A stretch of DNA of 64,000 bases, from positions 124,001 to 188,000 of the forward strand of contig CAVPYB010000003.1 in assembly GCA_963709875.1 (NCBI GenBank), read 5' to 3'. Below, in pieces: positions 27,112-36,761 of this stretch. The position numbers and the translations under genes are program-made. Source of the DNA: JAQBDA01 sp963709875. Lineage in GTDB: Bacteria > Chloroflexota > Anaerolineae > Anaerolineales > UBA4823. Positions within the stretch are counted from its first letter, which is position 1, and each line of letters begins with the position of its first letter. Below the pieces are notes generated by a model. The model saw only the letters and a program-made list of their open reading frames with translations. It had not been told where the DNA came from and did not search any database.

Positions 27112-27672
27112 ATGGTGGATGAGGTTGAAAAACTGGTGCGAGGTTTGTACGCCTGGGAGATCGAGGAATTCCGTCCGGTATTTGGCAGTTCGTTAAATTA
27201 TGAGAAAGTCCGCATCCACGAAGGATCCACCTGGCCGGATGCGATCGACCGGCTGGGTCGGAAGCTGAAAGGGATGGAGCCGCCTGGTGAAGACAGCCAC
27301 AATGCAGTTACTTTGGGCAACCACTGCTATTTTCCAGTCTCTCTGCCCAAGACGCTGCTGCCACTCGGCGACCCGCAAAGCTACAAACTGGACTGGCTGG
27401 TGCATGAGCTGACCCACGCCTGGCAGTACCAGCAGATGGGCTGGAGCTACTTGTATAAGGCACTGCGCGCCCAGTTCCGCGACAAAGCCCTGGCGTATGA
27501 TTTTGGCGGAGAGAAAGGGCTGCTCAAGAGCCGCACTAAACAGATCCCGTTCAAGAAATTCAACCCCGAGCAGCAGGGGAATATCACCCAGGCATATTAT
27601 GTGCGCTTAAGGGCGGGGAATGACACCACTGCGTGGGATCCGTTTATCGAAGAGATCCATAAATCGGTTTAG
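27112..27672 (+). CDS. Putative zinc-metallopeptidase-like protein (HExxH)
   Basis: A 186-residue protein with H98-E99-x2-H102 in VHELTHAWQYQ, a motif found in DUF4157-like and Vgr-associated proteins. No signal peptide is seen. An AGGAGGTGA ribosome binding site is the best in the window and fixes the start. The family has no well-defined substrate. Its stop overlaps the stop of the convergent wecB remnant by two bases. Confidence 0.75.
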   Translation: MVDEVEKLVRGLYAWEIEEFRPVFGSSLNYEKVRIHEGSTWPDAIDRLGRKLKGMEPPGEDSHNAVTLGNHCYFPVSLPKTLLPLGDPQSYKLDWLVHELTHAWQYQQMGWSYLYKALRAQFRDKALAYDFGGEKGLLKSRTKQIPFKKFNPEQQGNITQAYYVRLRAGNDTTAWDPFIEEIHKSV

Positions 27673-28773
27673 GGGAGACCGAAGTAGTCGTGTATCACAG
27701 CTGCGATGCGTCCGGCCGCCTTGCCATCCCAGCCTTCTGGGCGAACAGGCTTGAGATCCGGATTCCTGGATCACTTCCTCGAGCATTTGCAGTATGCTCT
27801 CCCGCTCGACGCCGACAAGGTGGTTAGTCCCTTGTTGGATGGTCTCTGGCCATTCGGTATTGGTGCGCAAGGTCAGGCATGGCACTCCCAGGATGGAAGA
27901 TTCTGCCTGAATACCGCCTGAATCGGTCAGGATCAGGCGAGAGCTGCCTAGCAGGCACAAAAAATCCAGGTATCCGAGGGGTTCCACCAGGAGCAAGCCC
28001 GGCGAATGTGCAACTAATTCATCCACATCCGTCTCTGCAGGCGATGTCGTGTGCGAGGATGGATCGGGAAAACCACTTTGAGAGTTTTAGTGATATTCGA
28101 TGATTGTAGAGATCAGCGCTCTCAGCATCGCGGATCATCGACGTTTGAGGCCCGATGGAGGGTAAGTACGGCGTAATCCTGCGGCTGAAGACCGTAGATC
28201 CTCCAGGGTGGTGCGTTCTCTGGCGATCGCTTAAGGCAGCGAGCAGGGAGTCGACCATGACGTTGCCGACGAAGTGGATTTTCTCGGTGGGGATGCCTTG
28301 CCGGAGCAGATTTTGGTTTGCATAGCGGGAGGGGGTGAAGAGAAGGTCTGACAGCGTGTCGGTGACAATGCGGTTTATCTCTTCCGGCATGCGGCGGTCA
28401 AAACTGCGGACGCCGGCCTCAACGTGGGCGATAGGGACGTGCAGTTTGGCTGCCACCAGGCTGCACGCCAGCGTGGAGTTGACATCACCGACGACCAGGA
28501 CAAGATCGGGTTTTTCTGATTTTAGCACTGGCTCGAATGTTCCATGATCTGAGCAGTCTGCCCAGCATGGCTGCCGGAACCAACTCCAAGATTGATATCT
28601 GGTCTGGGCAGTTTCAGGTCATCAAAAAATACATCGGACATGTTGGTGTCATAATGCTGACCGGTGTGGAGAAGGATGCTGGTGATCTCAGTTGTATGGC
28701 TGTATAGCTCTCAATATCGGGGCGAGCTTCATAAAATTGGGGCGCGCACCTGCAATGTGAATGATCTTCATGA
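27669..28773 (-). pseudogene. wecB: UDP-N-acetylglucosamine 2-epimerase with many frameshifts
   Basis: Translating the pieces in order recovers the non-hydrolysing epimerase that makes UDP-ManNAc. The pieces are MKIIHIAGARPNFMKLAPIL from 28773, HTGQHYDTNMSDVFFDDLKL, KPDLVLVVGDVNSTLACSLV, HVEAGVRSFDRRMPEEINR, DYAVLTLHRASNVDDPR, KVVFPIHPRTRHRL, LTDSGGIQAESSILGVPCLT, and GWDGKAAGRIAAVIHDYFGL ending at 27669. I count at least six one-base shifts (near 28690, 28535, 28205, 28180, 28120, 28080 and 27760). Protein consensus survives in every piece. It starts eight bases after the preceding glycosyltransferase. Confidence 0.85.
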
Positions 28774-28780
28774 AACGATT

Positions 28781-30026
28781 ATCTCCAGGATAATTGAACT
28801 ACCTTCTCAGCCTGTGAACGTCGGGAGTAGCTCTTTTCAGTGAAGGCACGTCCGCTTTGACCCATTTGCCTGATCCATTCTTGCGATTCCATCGCTCGTA
28901 GTAAGAGCGTCTGCCAGCGCCTGGGGATCTTCCGGAGGGACAAAGATTCCGGCCTCAGCCTGCTCTAGAACTTCCCGCGCCTCGCCGTCCACACTCAAAA
29001 GCACCGCACGCTCACATGCCCATGCATCGAACATCTTCGAGGGTAAAGCGCCTGTGAACAATTCCAGCTTGCGCAAGGGGATGAGGGCGATATCTGCTGC
29101 AGATAGATAGTCAATGATCTGCTGTCGGGGCTGTTCAGGGAGCATGGTTAGATTGGTCAGCCCATATTCTGCGACAAGTTTTTCCAGGCTGACTTTTTGG
29201 GGACCATCACCAACGAATAGGAAGTGGATGCCCTGGGTGTTCTCGAGCAGGCGAGCAGCATCGATGACAGTCTCTAAGCCTTGAGCAATGCCATGGATGC
29301 CGGCATAGATGGCAATAAACCTGTCTTCAAGCCCCAGCTGCTGCCGGATATTCTGTCTGCCGTAGACTCAGAATACTGGAACATGTCCACATTTGCGCCG
29401 TTCGGGATTCTGGCGAGCTTATCAGGTGGTATGCCGCATTCGAGCAGCCGATTATGGATGCCGCGGGTGACAACAACGACCATCCTGGCGTGATTGTAGC
29501 AGGCTTCTTCCAGGCGTGTGGCCCAGGCAATCACGCGTGGGCTGTTCAGCTCTCCAAGGGCGACGGCGGATTCCGGCCAAAGGTCGCGGACTTCGAAGAC
29601 CAGTGGGGTGCCGCGGACCTGGCTGATAATCAGAGCAGCTGCTCCGACGAAGAGAGGTGGTGAGGTGGCGTAGATCACGTCGTACTTGCCTCTTGCCAGC
29701 AGCAAACCTGACAGCGGCGCGCTGAACATGTAGGAAAGGTAAAAGAGCATTCGGCTGCGGAAGTTCTTGACGGGGGACGCTTTAACCCAAACCCGGATGA
29801 CATCGATGCCATCTAGAGCTTCTCTCTCATATAGCTTTCCACGGTATTCTGGGGGTATGATGCCGGAAGGGTGGTTGGGGAACTCGCAAATCATGCTGAC
29901 AGAATGACCCATACGCACCCAGTTGCTGGCCATCTCGTAGGCTCTTGTCTGGGTGGCACCGACTTCGGGGGGGAAATATTGGGAGAGGTAGAGGATGCGC
30001 ACGATTCGCAATTTGCGTATAGCCAC
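28781..30026 (-). CDS. Glycosyltransferase family 4 (WbuB-like), two frameshifts
   Basis: The N-terminal part is typical GT4 (RILYLSQYFPPEVGATQTRA, VFEVRDLWPESAVALGEL, IPNGANVDMFQYSE). The frame shifts near 29360 into QNIRQQLGLEDRFIAIYAG, GIHFLFVGDGPQKVSLE and LPSKMFDAWACERAVLLSV. It shifts again near 28893 into AMESQEWIRQMGQSGRAFTE and stops at 28781. The reconstructed length of about 415 residues is normal. It probably adds a sugar to a lipid-linked glycan at the cytoplasmic face. The start is a GTG four bases after the preceding gene's stop; a GTG at 30002 is possible. Confidence 0.82.
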
Positions 30027-30030
30027 TAAT

Positions 30031-31189
30031 TTAGTTGAGCAAGAACCGGTAAAGCTCGTCGAGTTGGGCGCTTAGCTGCTCCCAATTATACTTATGCTGG
30101 ATAGCCAGCTGACCGCTGCTCCCAAGCCGTTGGGGGGTTTCCGGATTCGCCCACCATTCTGCCAATTGTTTTGCGACATCGCCTGGGTCGCCCAATGGAT
30201 CAACCATGATTCCTGACTCTGTTTCGCCGATGACCTCCGCAATAGGGGGGAAGTTGCTGGCAACCACTGGCAGCCCGGCAGCCATGTATTCAAATAGTTT
30301 AACCGGGACTGCATCAACGTATCGCGGCTCCGGCATCAATACCGCCAGACCTAGATCTGCTGATGATAGCAATTCAGGGAGCTCTGCATAGTTTACCCAC
30401 CCATGGAATGATATCTTTGAACTCAGATGCTCCGGCGCTCGTTCAATCCATTCTTGCTCTGATTTCGGAGTGAATGCCCCCACCAGGTGCAGCCTGGCAG
30501 GGATATTCCTGGCGATCAGTTCACCCAGTAACTGGATGTAATAATTCAACCCACGATCATATGACAACCTGCCGGAATAAATCATACTCAGATGGTCTCT
30601 GGAAAATACTTTGCCAGTCTCGGTGATAAATTTCCTGGGTGGATAATGTCCGACAATCTTCACGATATGGTTCTGGCGGCGATAGATTGCTCCCAGCCTG
30701 TCATCGACGGTTACAACCGCTGATGCCATCCTAGCACCCTTGAGTTCAGCAAAGCGGATCATCCGGTAAAGGATGCCTCCGGTGAGACCATACAAACGCG
30801 GTTTGCAAAGGTCGGCGTAATATTCGTGCGCGTCATAGATAACGGGCTTCCGGTGCAGTTTCCCCCATAGCAGCCCTGCGGGCAATGTGTCGAAGTCGTG
30901 GCAGTGGATCAGGTCGGGTTTGAGGTGGTTTAGATGTGATTGGAGAGCCAGCCAGAACCAGGGGAGACGAAAGATCTGACGTGCGCCGATGCCATATTCC
31001 GAGGGGATATTTTGGATTCGAATAACCTGAATGTCTGGCTTAAGTGGTTCTTGGGCCAGTAGCTCGGCGGCACGATCCCAGCAGATTATCGTCAGTTTAT
31101 AACCATATGCAGCAAGACTGCTGGCTTCTTTCAGTACCGCGCGGATCGGGCCGAAATGCGTTTGAGAGCAGCATGGCGACCTGTTTCAT
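30031..31189 (-). CDS. Glycosyltransferase family 4, one frameshift near the N-terminus
   Basis: The gene starts at ATG 31189 (MKQVAMLLSNAFRPDPRG) inside an ATGA overlap with the previous gene's stop. Near 31140 the frame shifts and continues AVLKEASSLAAYGYKLTII, DLIHCHDFDTLPAGLLWGK and the uninterrupted remainder. That remainder has MIYSGRLSYDRGLNYYIQLL and the nucleotide-sugar contact region PVKLFEYMAAGLPVVASN. The reconstructed length is about 386 residues. Donor and acceptor cannot be assigned. It lies in the polysaccharide operon. Confidence 0.83.
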
Positions 31190-32302
31190 CGGTATTTCTC
31201 AAACTCTCGATACAGGTTGACGGTTTTATCAATTCGAGCTTTCACACTCATAGCATCAACCAGAGTCGAGCGCGTTCCTGGAAATTTCCTGGCGGAGATT
31301 TGGAGACTCGCACATCGCTATCATGGCTTTGCTCAATGCCTGCGTGTCGCTAGCAGGAACTTTGACTGTATTGATCTGGTGCTGGAGTACGTCGTCAAAT
31401 GCCCGGATATCGGAGATAATCGTTGGGCAGCCACAGGCGATCAATTCGTACACGGTCAAGCCATATCCCTCACTGGATGGAAATGAGACCGTGATATCCA
31501 CAGCACGATACAGCTTCGCCATTGGCTCCATCTCCAGTGTTCTTTCACGCGGCAGCCATATCACATCCTGTTCCATGCTGTGAGCCCTGATGTAGGATTC
31601 GATCTGCGCCAGGTAGTCAGGGGTAAAACTGGATTTCAACAACAACAGGCGCGATGTTGGACAGCGCTGCCTGACCTGTTCGTAAGCCTCGACGATCTTA
31701 TGTGTCTGGTAGATTGGGGAGATGCCGCGCGGGGAGAAAATCAACACGCGGTCAGGATCGATGCCGATCTCGCTCCGTGTTTCGGCACTATCCTGAGGCC
31801 AGGGGTGGAATACTTGAGTTTCTACTCCCCACGGGATCTTACGCATTTTCTCCTCTGGAAATCCGAGGGCATTGGCTGCATCCGAGAGCGCGAGTGAAGC
31901 GACTACCAGGCAATCACAGCGCCCCAGCACAGTTTGTACCAGCTTGCGTCGAAATCGTGAGCGATTAGGTTCAACCAGAATATCTGAACCCCAGCTGCTC
32001 ACGATGAACGGATGGTAATTGGCAATGGCCCCTATCCAACCGGCTGCCTGGATTTGATGCGCATGCAGGATTTCCGGCTGCAACTTTCTGAGATATGCTT
32101 TGAGCCAAAGCCCCCAAATCAAAAATCTCAACCTGGGCAGGTTGGTGATTTTTGTGAGGTCGAGAACGTGAAACCCATAACGCAAGCCTTGATTGACGGG
32201 GGTGTAGGATACCAGCGTGATCGAATAACCCAGCTCATGGAGAGGGGAGACCCACCGGTAAGTGTGGATGCTGTTTGCATCAGCTATAAAGCAGATATTC
32301 AT
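31186..32302 (-). CDS. Glycosyltransferase family 4, frameshift near the C-terminus
   Basis: MNICFIADANSIHTYRWV begins a GT4 protein with IVSSWGSDILVEP, VLIFSPRGISPIYQTHKI and SEGYGLTVYELIACGCPTII. After EISRNA (about 31275) the written frame ends at 31256. The shifted frame reads RSTLVDAMSVKARIDKTVNL and YREFEKYR to a TGA that overlaps the next gene's ATG, the expected C-terminal helix. The start overlaps the upstream gene by four bases (ATGA type). Confidence 0.84.
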
Positions 32303-33582
32303 ACCGCTGGAGCATCTTTCTTGCTGGATATATCCTCAAGCACCCCTACCAGATCCGCGGTCAGATTACGGCGATCAAAGTTAGCTATTAAGCTCTGATC
32401 AGGATGGATGGTGAGATGCCCCTGCTCCCAAAGTGTGTACATCTCTACCAAAGTATTGGATATTTGCTGAACGTCCCCGGGGTGGACGACTACCCCGGAT
32501 CTCGTTTCTCGGATCAGGTTTGCGGCAGCTCCGTGTGGGACAAGGGCGAGTACCGGTTTACCAGCAGCCAGGTACTCGAAAATTTTACCGGTAACCACAA
32601 ATTCGCTTCCGGGTGAAGCACCAATGACCAGAAGAAGGATATCGGCGCTGATCAGGTGCGCGATGCTTTCTTGGTGGGGGAGATAACCGGTTATATGGAT
32701 GATATCCTTCAGTTTCGATGTGCTGACAATATCCAGGGCTACACGACCAATATTTCCGACCAGATATACTTGAATTCGCGATCTGGGTATCCTACCACTT
32801 GCTATTGCCAGCTCAAGCCCCTCGAGGAAGCTCCTGGGGGTGAGTTCTCTGCTGTAGAAAGAACCTGTATAGACAATTGTCATCCACTCTTGAGAAAATC
32901 CTTTAGGCATGAGGCGCTCAAAGTCGGAACTGTCATAACCATTGGTGATGACAGTGAGTTTTTCTGGAGGAATATCACGGTACCGCTTCAGGAGATCGTC
33001 ACGCATTTCTCCGCTAACGACGATCACCCGGTCGGCGTGGTGTATCACCAGAGCTTCCAATTTATTATTCACATATTTATGGAATCTGGTTGGCGGTCGC
33101 CTGGCAAAATTGCCTACCCAAGGATCTCGGAAATCGGCAACCCAGGGCAGTCCAGAAGATTTCTTCAAGGAATATCCAATCAGGTGATCTGTGTACGGAG
33201 GCGATGTTGAGTAGATTGCCTCCAGCTTGCTTTGATGAAGCAACTTATTGCCCATCCGCGTGGCAAGTGGATACCATCCGAGCTGTCCATCGACTATCAG
33301 CAACCAGCGTGCCATGAAGTTGCGCAAGCGCCAAGGCAGCCAGACGGGTATCTCAACGCTGGGTGGCGTATGAATGGCAATATGTGTCGATAATTCGCTG
33401 GAAATCGTCTCATCGTAAAGTCCGTAACTGCTGCTCTGTACGGTTAATATCTCGGGCATCCATCCATGCTCGGGTAGATACTTGGCGAATTTTGCTGTAC
33501 GCTGAACTCCAGCACCGCCTGCAGGGGGAAAGTAATACGCGATAAATAATACGTGTCTCACGGAGCTGTCATCGATATTCAA
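32299..33582 (-). CDS. Glycosyltransferase family 4, intact
   Basis: A 427-residue GT-B enzyme. FIAYYFPPAGGAGVQRTAKF is the glycine-rich N-terminal loop. WVADFRDPWVGN and VITNGYDSSDF are in the hinge region. GKIFEYLAAGKPVLALVPHG is the donor-binding segment near the C-terminus. It overlaps both neighbours by four bases, so it is translationally coupled in the polysaccharide operon. The sugar specificity is not readable. Confidence 0.9.
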   Translation of the reverse strand: MNIDDSSVRHVLFIAYYFPPAGGAGVQRTAKFAKYLPEHGWMPEILTVQSSSYGLYDETISSELSTHIAIHTPPSVEIPVWLPWRLRNFMARWLLIVDGQLGWYPLATRMGNKLLHQSKLEAIYSTSPPYTDHLIGYSLKKSSGLPWVADFRDPWVGNFARRPPTRFHKYVNNKLEALVIHHADRVIVVSGEMRDDLLKRYRDIPPEKLTVITNGYDSSDFERLMPKGFSQEWMTIVYTGSFYSRELTPRSFLEGLELAIASGRIPRSRIQVYLVGNIGRVALDIVSTSKLKDIIHITGYLPHQESIAHLISADILLLVIGASPGSEFVVTGKIFEYLAAGKPVLALVPHGAAANLIRETRSGVVVHPGDVQQISNTLVEMYTLWEQGHLTIHPDQSLIANFDRRNLTADLVGVLEDISSKKDAPAV

Positions 33583-35046
33583 TTCTTATCTAACCTATCG
33601 CGCTGTCCTATCGCCAATTGATAGAGCATGTTCTCCAGTGCTCCCGACTTGAAATAATACTCTCCAATCTCTGGGTGAACAACATGGTTTGGGCTTTGTT
33701 CAATCAAGGCGATCAATTCTTCAGGCGTTTCGATGAAAAATGCTGTAGAGGAGTCGCATAGATGTAATACAGTCTGGTGGTTCGAGAATGGCAGGATGAT
33801 GGTTGGCACACCCAGTGCCAACAATTCGTAGTGGCAGGTGGAGTAGATGCTGAGGTGGAAATCTGCGTTTGCTATCAGATGATATGTTGACGGCTCCTCA
33901 ATCCCAAACAGCACCTCGACGCGGGGATTGCCATTAAATGCGGACAGATATCGACTTTTGTCATTTTCCCCGGGATGCAGCTTGAATCTGATCCGGCAAT
34001 CAAGACGCTCTTCAGCCATTTCTAAGAACTGGCAGAAAAAATCAATTAAAGGCTGGACATCCACGTTCTGGGTTGTAATCACCAGAGTGATTATTTCTTC
34101 GCTCGTGCGGTTCCGCGCTATCTGGCGGTAATTGTCCATGCGCACGCTGCCAACCGGGAGTAATTCGGCATCCCAGAAATCCTCGCATGCTCAACTCGTT
34201 TTCCCAATATTCTCCGTAAAGAAATAATCTATCCGGTATGGGCAGCGATCTTTTTTGTGTAAGGGCGTCTTCAGTCCAAGAGTATCCGTTGTGATAACGA
34301 TCAACCAGGCCGTGCTGGAGCTCGACCACCTGTACTCCTAGCTCCTTTGCAGCTGCAACAGGAGCATGATACCGGTATGCTGTTGTTAAGAGCAGATATT
34401 TTGCGTGGATTCGCTGGAAGAGCAATTTGTAAATTCGCTTCGCCCAGTAGAAATTAGCGATATGTGTGGATATCCTTTCTTCGGTGAAGGCTGGTAATCC
34501 GAATTCATCCCATATTAGCTGACTGAGCCGGCTCGCGAGTACTTTGCATGCTTCTGGTCGCGGCAACCGGAGCATAAGTGCAATAGCGAGGTTTAAGTTG
34601 ATCGTGCTCAAGTGACTGGGTATCAGCGCTGTCTTGCTGCGCGGCAGGTAGTGAAGGTTGGCGAGGTTTTCAACTTTTACGAATGATCCCGTTCTTGCGA
34701 GCAGATCGTCGAAATAGATATCTTTGAATTTCCCACCCACATTTTCAGATCGGTTGGATGATTGCACCAGGGCGATAATATCAGATTGGGGAAGGACAGC
34801 CGCAGCTCTTGCATCGTGAATGGCAGCCCTGAACCGGTCGTCTACGCTCCATGGGGCAGATTTAATCTCTTTCTTTGCCTGCAAACTGTCTAAATGTGAG
34901 TATAAAGTAAATCGTAGAATTGGCCATATGGACCAGCGATCCAACTTGTAGTCGAGCAGCTTGTTGCGAACCTCGAACCTGCGGATCATTTCGTCCGCGA
35001 TTACTCGATGTGAATCTATTTGGTCATTGCTAATAGTAGCCTGCAT
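33579..35046 (-). CDS. Putative capsule-type GT-B glycosyltransferase, one frameshift
   Basis: Two frames make one protein of about 488 residues. The upstream half ends with VVELQHGLVDRYHNGYSWT and RLFLYGEYWENELSMRGF. At about 34165 the frame shifts to WDAELLPVGSVRMDNYRQIA and continues with RFKLHPGENDKSRYLS and STCHYELLALGVPTIILPFS. The HG...H pattern and the HPGE segment recall capsule polysaccharide or CDP-glycerol-type GT-B transferases. The family call is moderate. It lies between the flippase and the GT4 genes. Confidence 0.68.
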
Positions 35047-35067
35047 TATATATCCAGACCCAGCGAA

Positions 35068-36558
35068 TCATTCAGAGTTGAAATTCGATTTGGAGGTCAA
35101 CCAAAGCTTTGTCCGGGCAGGTATTGATTTTATACCTTTTAGCTCCTTTACCGAAAAGAAGCGCAATAATAACAGCATGACAGGGAATATGGACATAGCC
35201 ATAGTTCTTAGAAAGATATTCAGGAACGGATTGGTAACATCTATTTGAACGCAGATCAGATAGCTGAACAATGCCGATAGCAAAGCGATAGCTATCCGTC
35301 GATATTCGATCGGTATCGGGTACACACGTCTAGAATCAAAATAGACCAGTATGGTGAGCAGGCTGTATCCTATCACAGTGTTCCATGCTGCAGCCATGAT
35401 GCCATACCTTGGCATGAGGAGTATATTCAACAAAATATTAACAACTGCCGCGCTGAGCGTGTATAAAGCTAGGCGCCGCGTCGCTTTTGCATAGAACAGC
35501 TGATTTACGAGCATAAAATAAAATCCATGAGCGATAAATGCGAGCACAACAACCGGGACGACCATGTAAGCGTCCCAGAATGCCGGAGCAGCCATGATCT
35601 CTATCAGATCTTGTGAGAGTAGTGCGACTGGGAGGCTGAAGACCAGCATCAAGACCGTGAAATATGTCATGATCCGAGCGATTGTGTGAGGGGCATCTTC
35701 TTCCGTAGATGCAACACGGAAGAAGTACGGCGCCCAGGCCATATTGATGGACAGTAAGAGCAGGTCGAGTATCATCGCCATACGGTAGCCTAGAGAGTAT
35801 AAGCCTAACTGGTCCAAGGATACGTATCTCTCAAGCAGAATTCGGTCTGATACGCTCAAGACCCATCCGGAGAGCTGGTGGGGTACGAGCGGAAGACTGA
35901 ACTGAAGCGTTGCAGCAAGCATCTTTTTACGTAATGTGATGCTTGAGTTGCGTATTGTTATATATGTGAATGGGGCAAAAAATAACATTCCGGCAAGCAA
36001 CTGGCCTCTGAGGCTGCCGTATGCTCCTTGAAACAATATAGCAACAAAATAGATGATGGCGAGAGTCATCACCAGGAATCGCCCAACTGTCATCACTACG
36101 TAATAAGGTGCCTGCTCCCGAACACGGAACAACATCAGGGGGATGACCGAAGCAGTGGTAAAAAATGAGATCCAGACGGTTAATAGTCCATAAGGATAAA
36201 ATTCGATCTCATTGAAGAGCAATGTAAATATTTCATTGCCGCGCCATGTCAGGAGCAGTGATAGCGCAAAGGAGAAGGCTGTCAAGAATACCCAGACAGT
36301 ACCGTAATAGGCACGCATTTCTTTCGGCTGATCCAAATAGTCGTAATAGAAACGCGTAACTGCGCCACTTAAACCAACTTCGTACAAGATGACAAGGATG
36401 GAGCTGATTGTCGTGGTAAGCGCTAATATCCCATAATCAGCCGGAGTCAGATATCTTGTGTATAACGGGATAAGAAAGAAACCAATTGCTTTTGGCAGCA
36501 CCCCCCCTAATCCATAAATGATTGATTGACCACCCAGGACTTTTACACGTGCAAGCAT
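35068..36558 (-). CDS. Polysaccharide flippase (Wzx / MATE-like)
   Basis: About 496 residues with 12-14 membrane helices. LPKAIGFFLIPLYTRYLTPADYG-type sequence in the first two helices is the hallmark of the polysaccharide-synthesis flippase family. It would turn lipid-linked oligosaccharide units to the outer face. ATG 36558 is chosen because the family's first helix starts just there. A longer reading to 36717 adds 53 residues unlike the family. It is the first gene of the minus arm of the glycan locus, divergent from the O-antigen ligase. Confidence 0.87.
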   Translation of the reverse strand: MLARVKVLGGQSIIYGLGGVLPKAIGFFLIPLYTRYLTPADYGILALTTTISSILVILYEVGLSGAVTRFYYDYLDQPKEMRAYYGTVWVFLTAFSFALSLLLTWRGNEIFTLLFNEIEFYPYGLLTVWISFFTTASVIPLMLFRVREQAPYYVVMTVGRFLVMTLAIIYFVAILFQGAYGSLRGQLLAGMLFFAPFTYITIRNSSITLRKKMLAATLQFSLPLVPHQLSGWVLSVSDRILLERYVSLDQLGLYSLGYRMAMILDLLLLSINMAWAPYFFRVASTEEDAPHTIARIMTYFTVLMLVFSLPVALLSQDLIEIMAAPAFWDAYMVVPVVVLAFIAHGFYFMLVNQLFYAKATRRLALYTLSAAVVNILLNILLMPRYGIMAAAWNTVIGYSLLTILVYFDSRRVYPIPIEYRRIAIALLSALFSYLICVQIDVTNPFLNIFLRTMAMSIFPVMLLLLRFFSVKELKGIKSIPARTKLWLTSKSNFNSE

Positions 36559-36761
36559 GGGCAAATCATAACCGAGAGAATAGACAAGCGCAAGCAGGAA
36601 GTAAGCCTCGGAGACTTCCACCAGGCGAGTTTGCCCTGTCACCCAGTCAGACCATGCCCGTCTTGCTATCTGAGCAAATCTATGATATTGTAAGCAGGTC
36701 CTGGGCAGGTATTGCACAAGGATGTTCCTGAAAATACCGCACTGTTTTTTGGAAAAGCATC

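Noticed and set aside
36559..36717. 53-residue N-terminal extension of the flippase
   Set aside because: The extension has no family resemblance; the ATG at 36558 falls at the usual start of the first helix.
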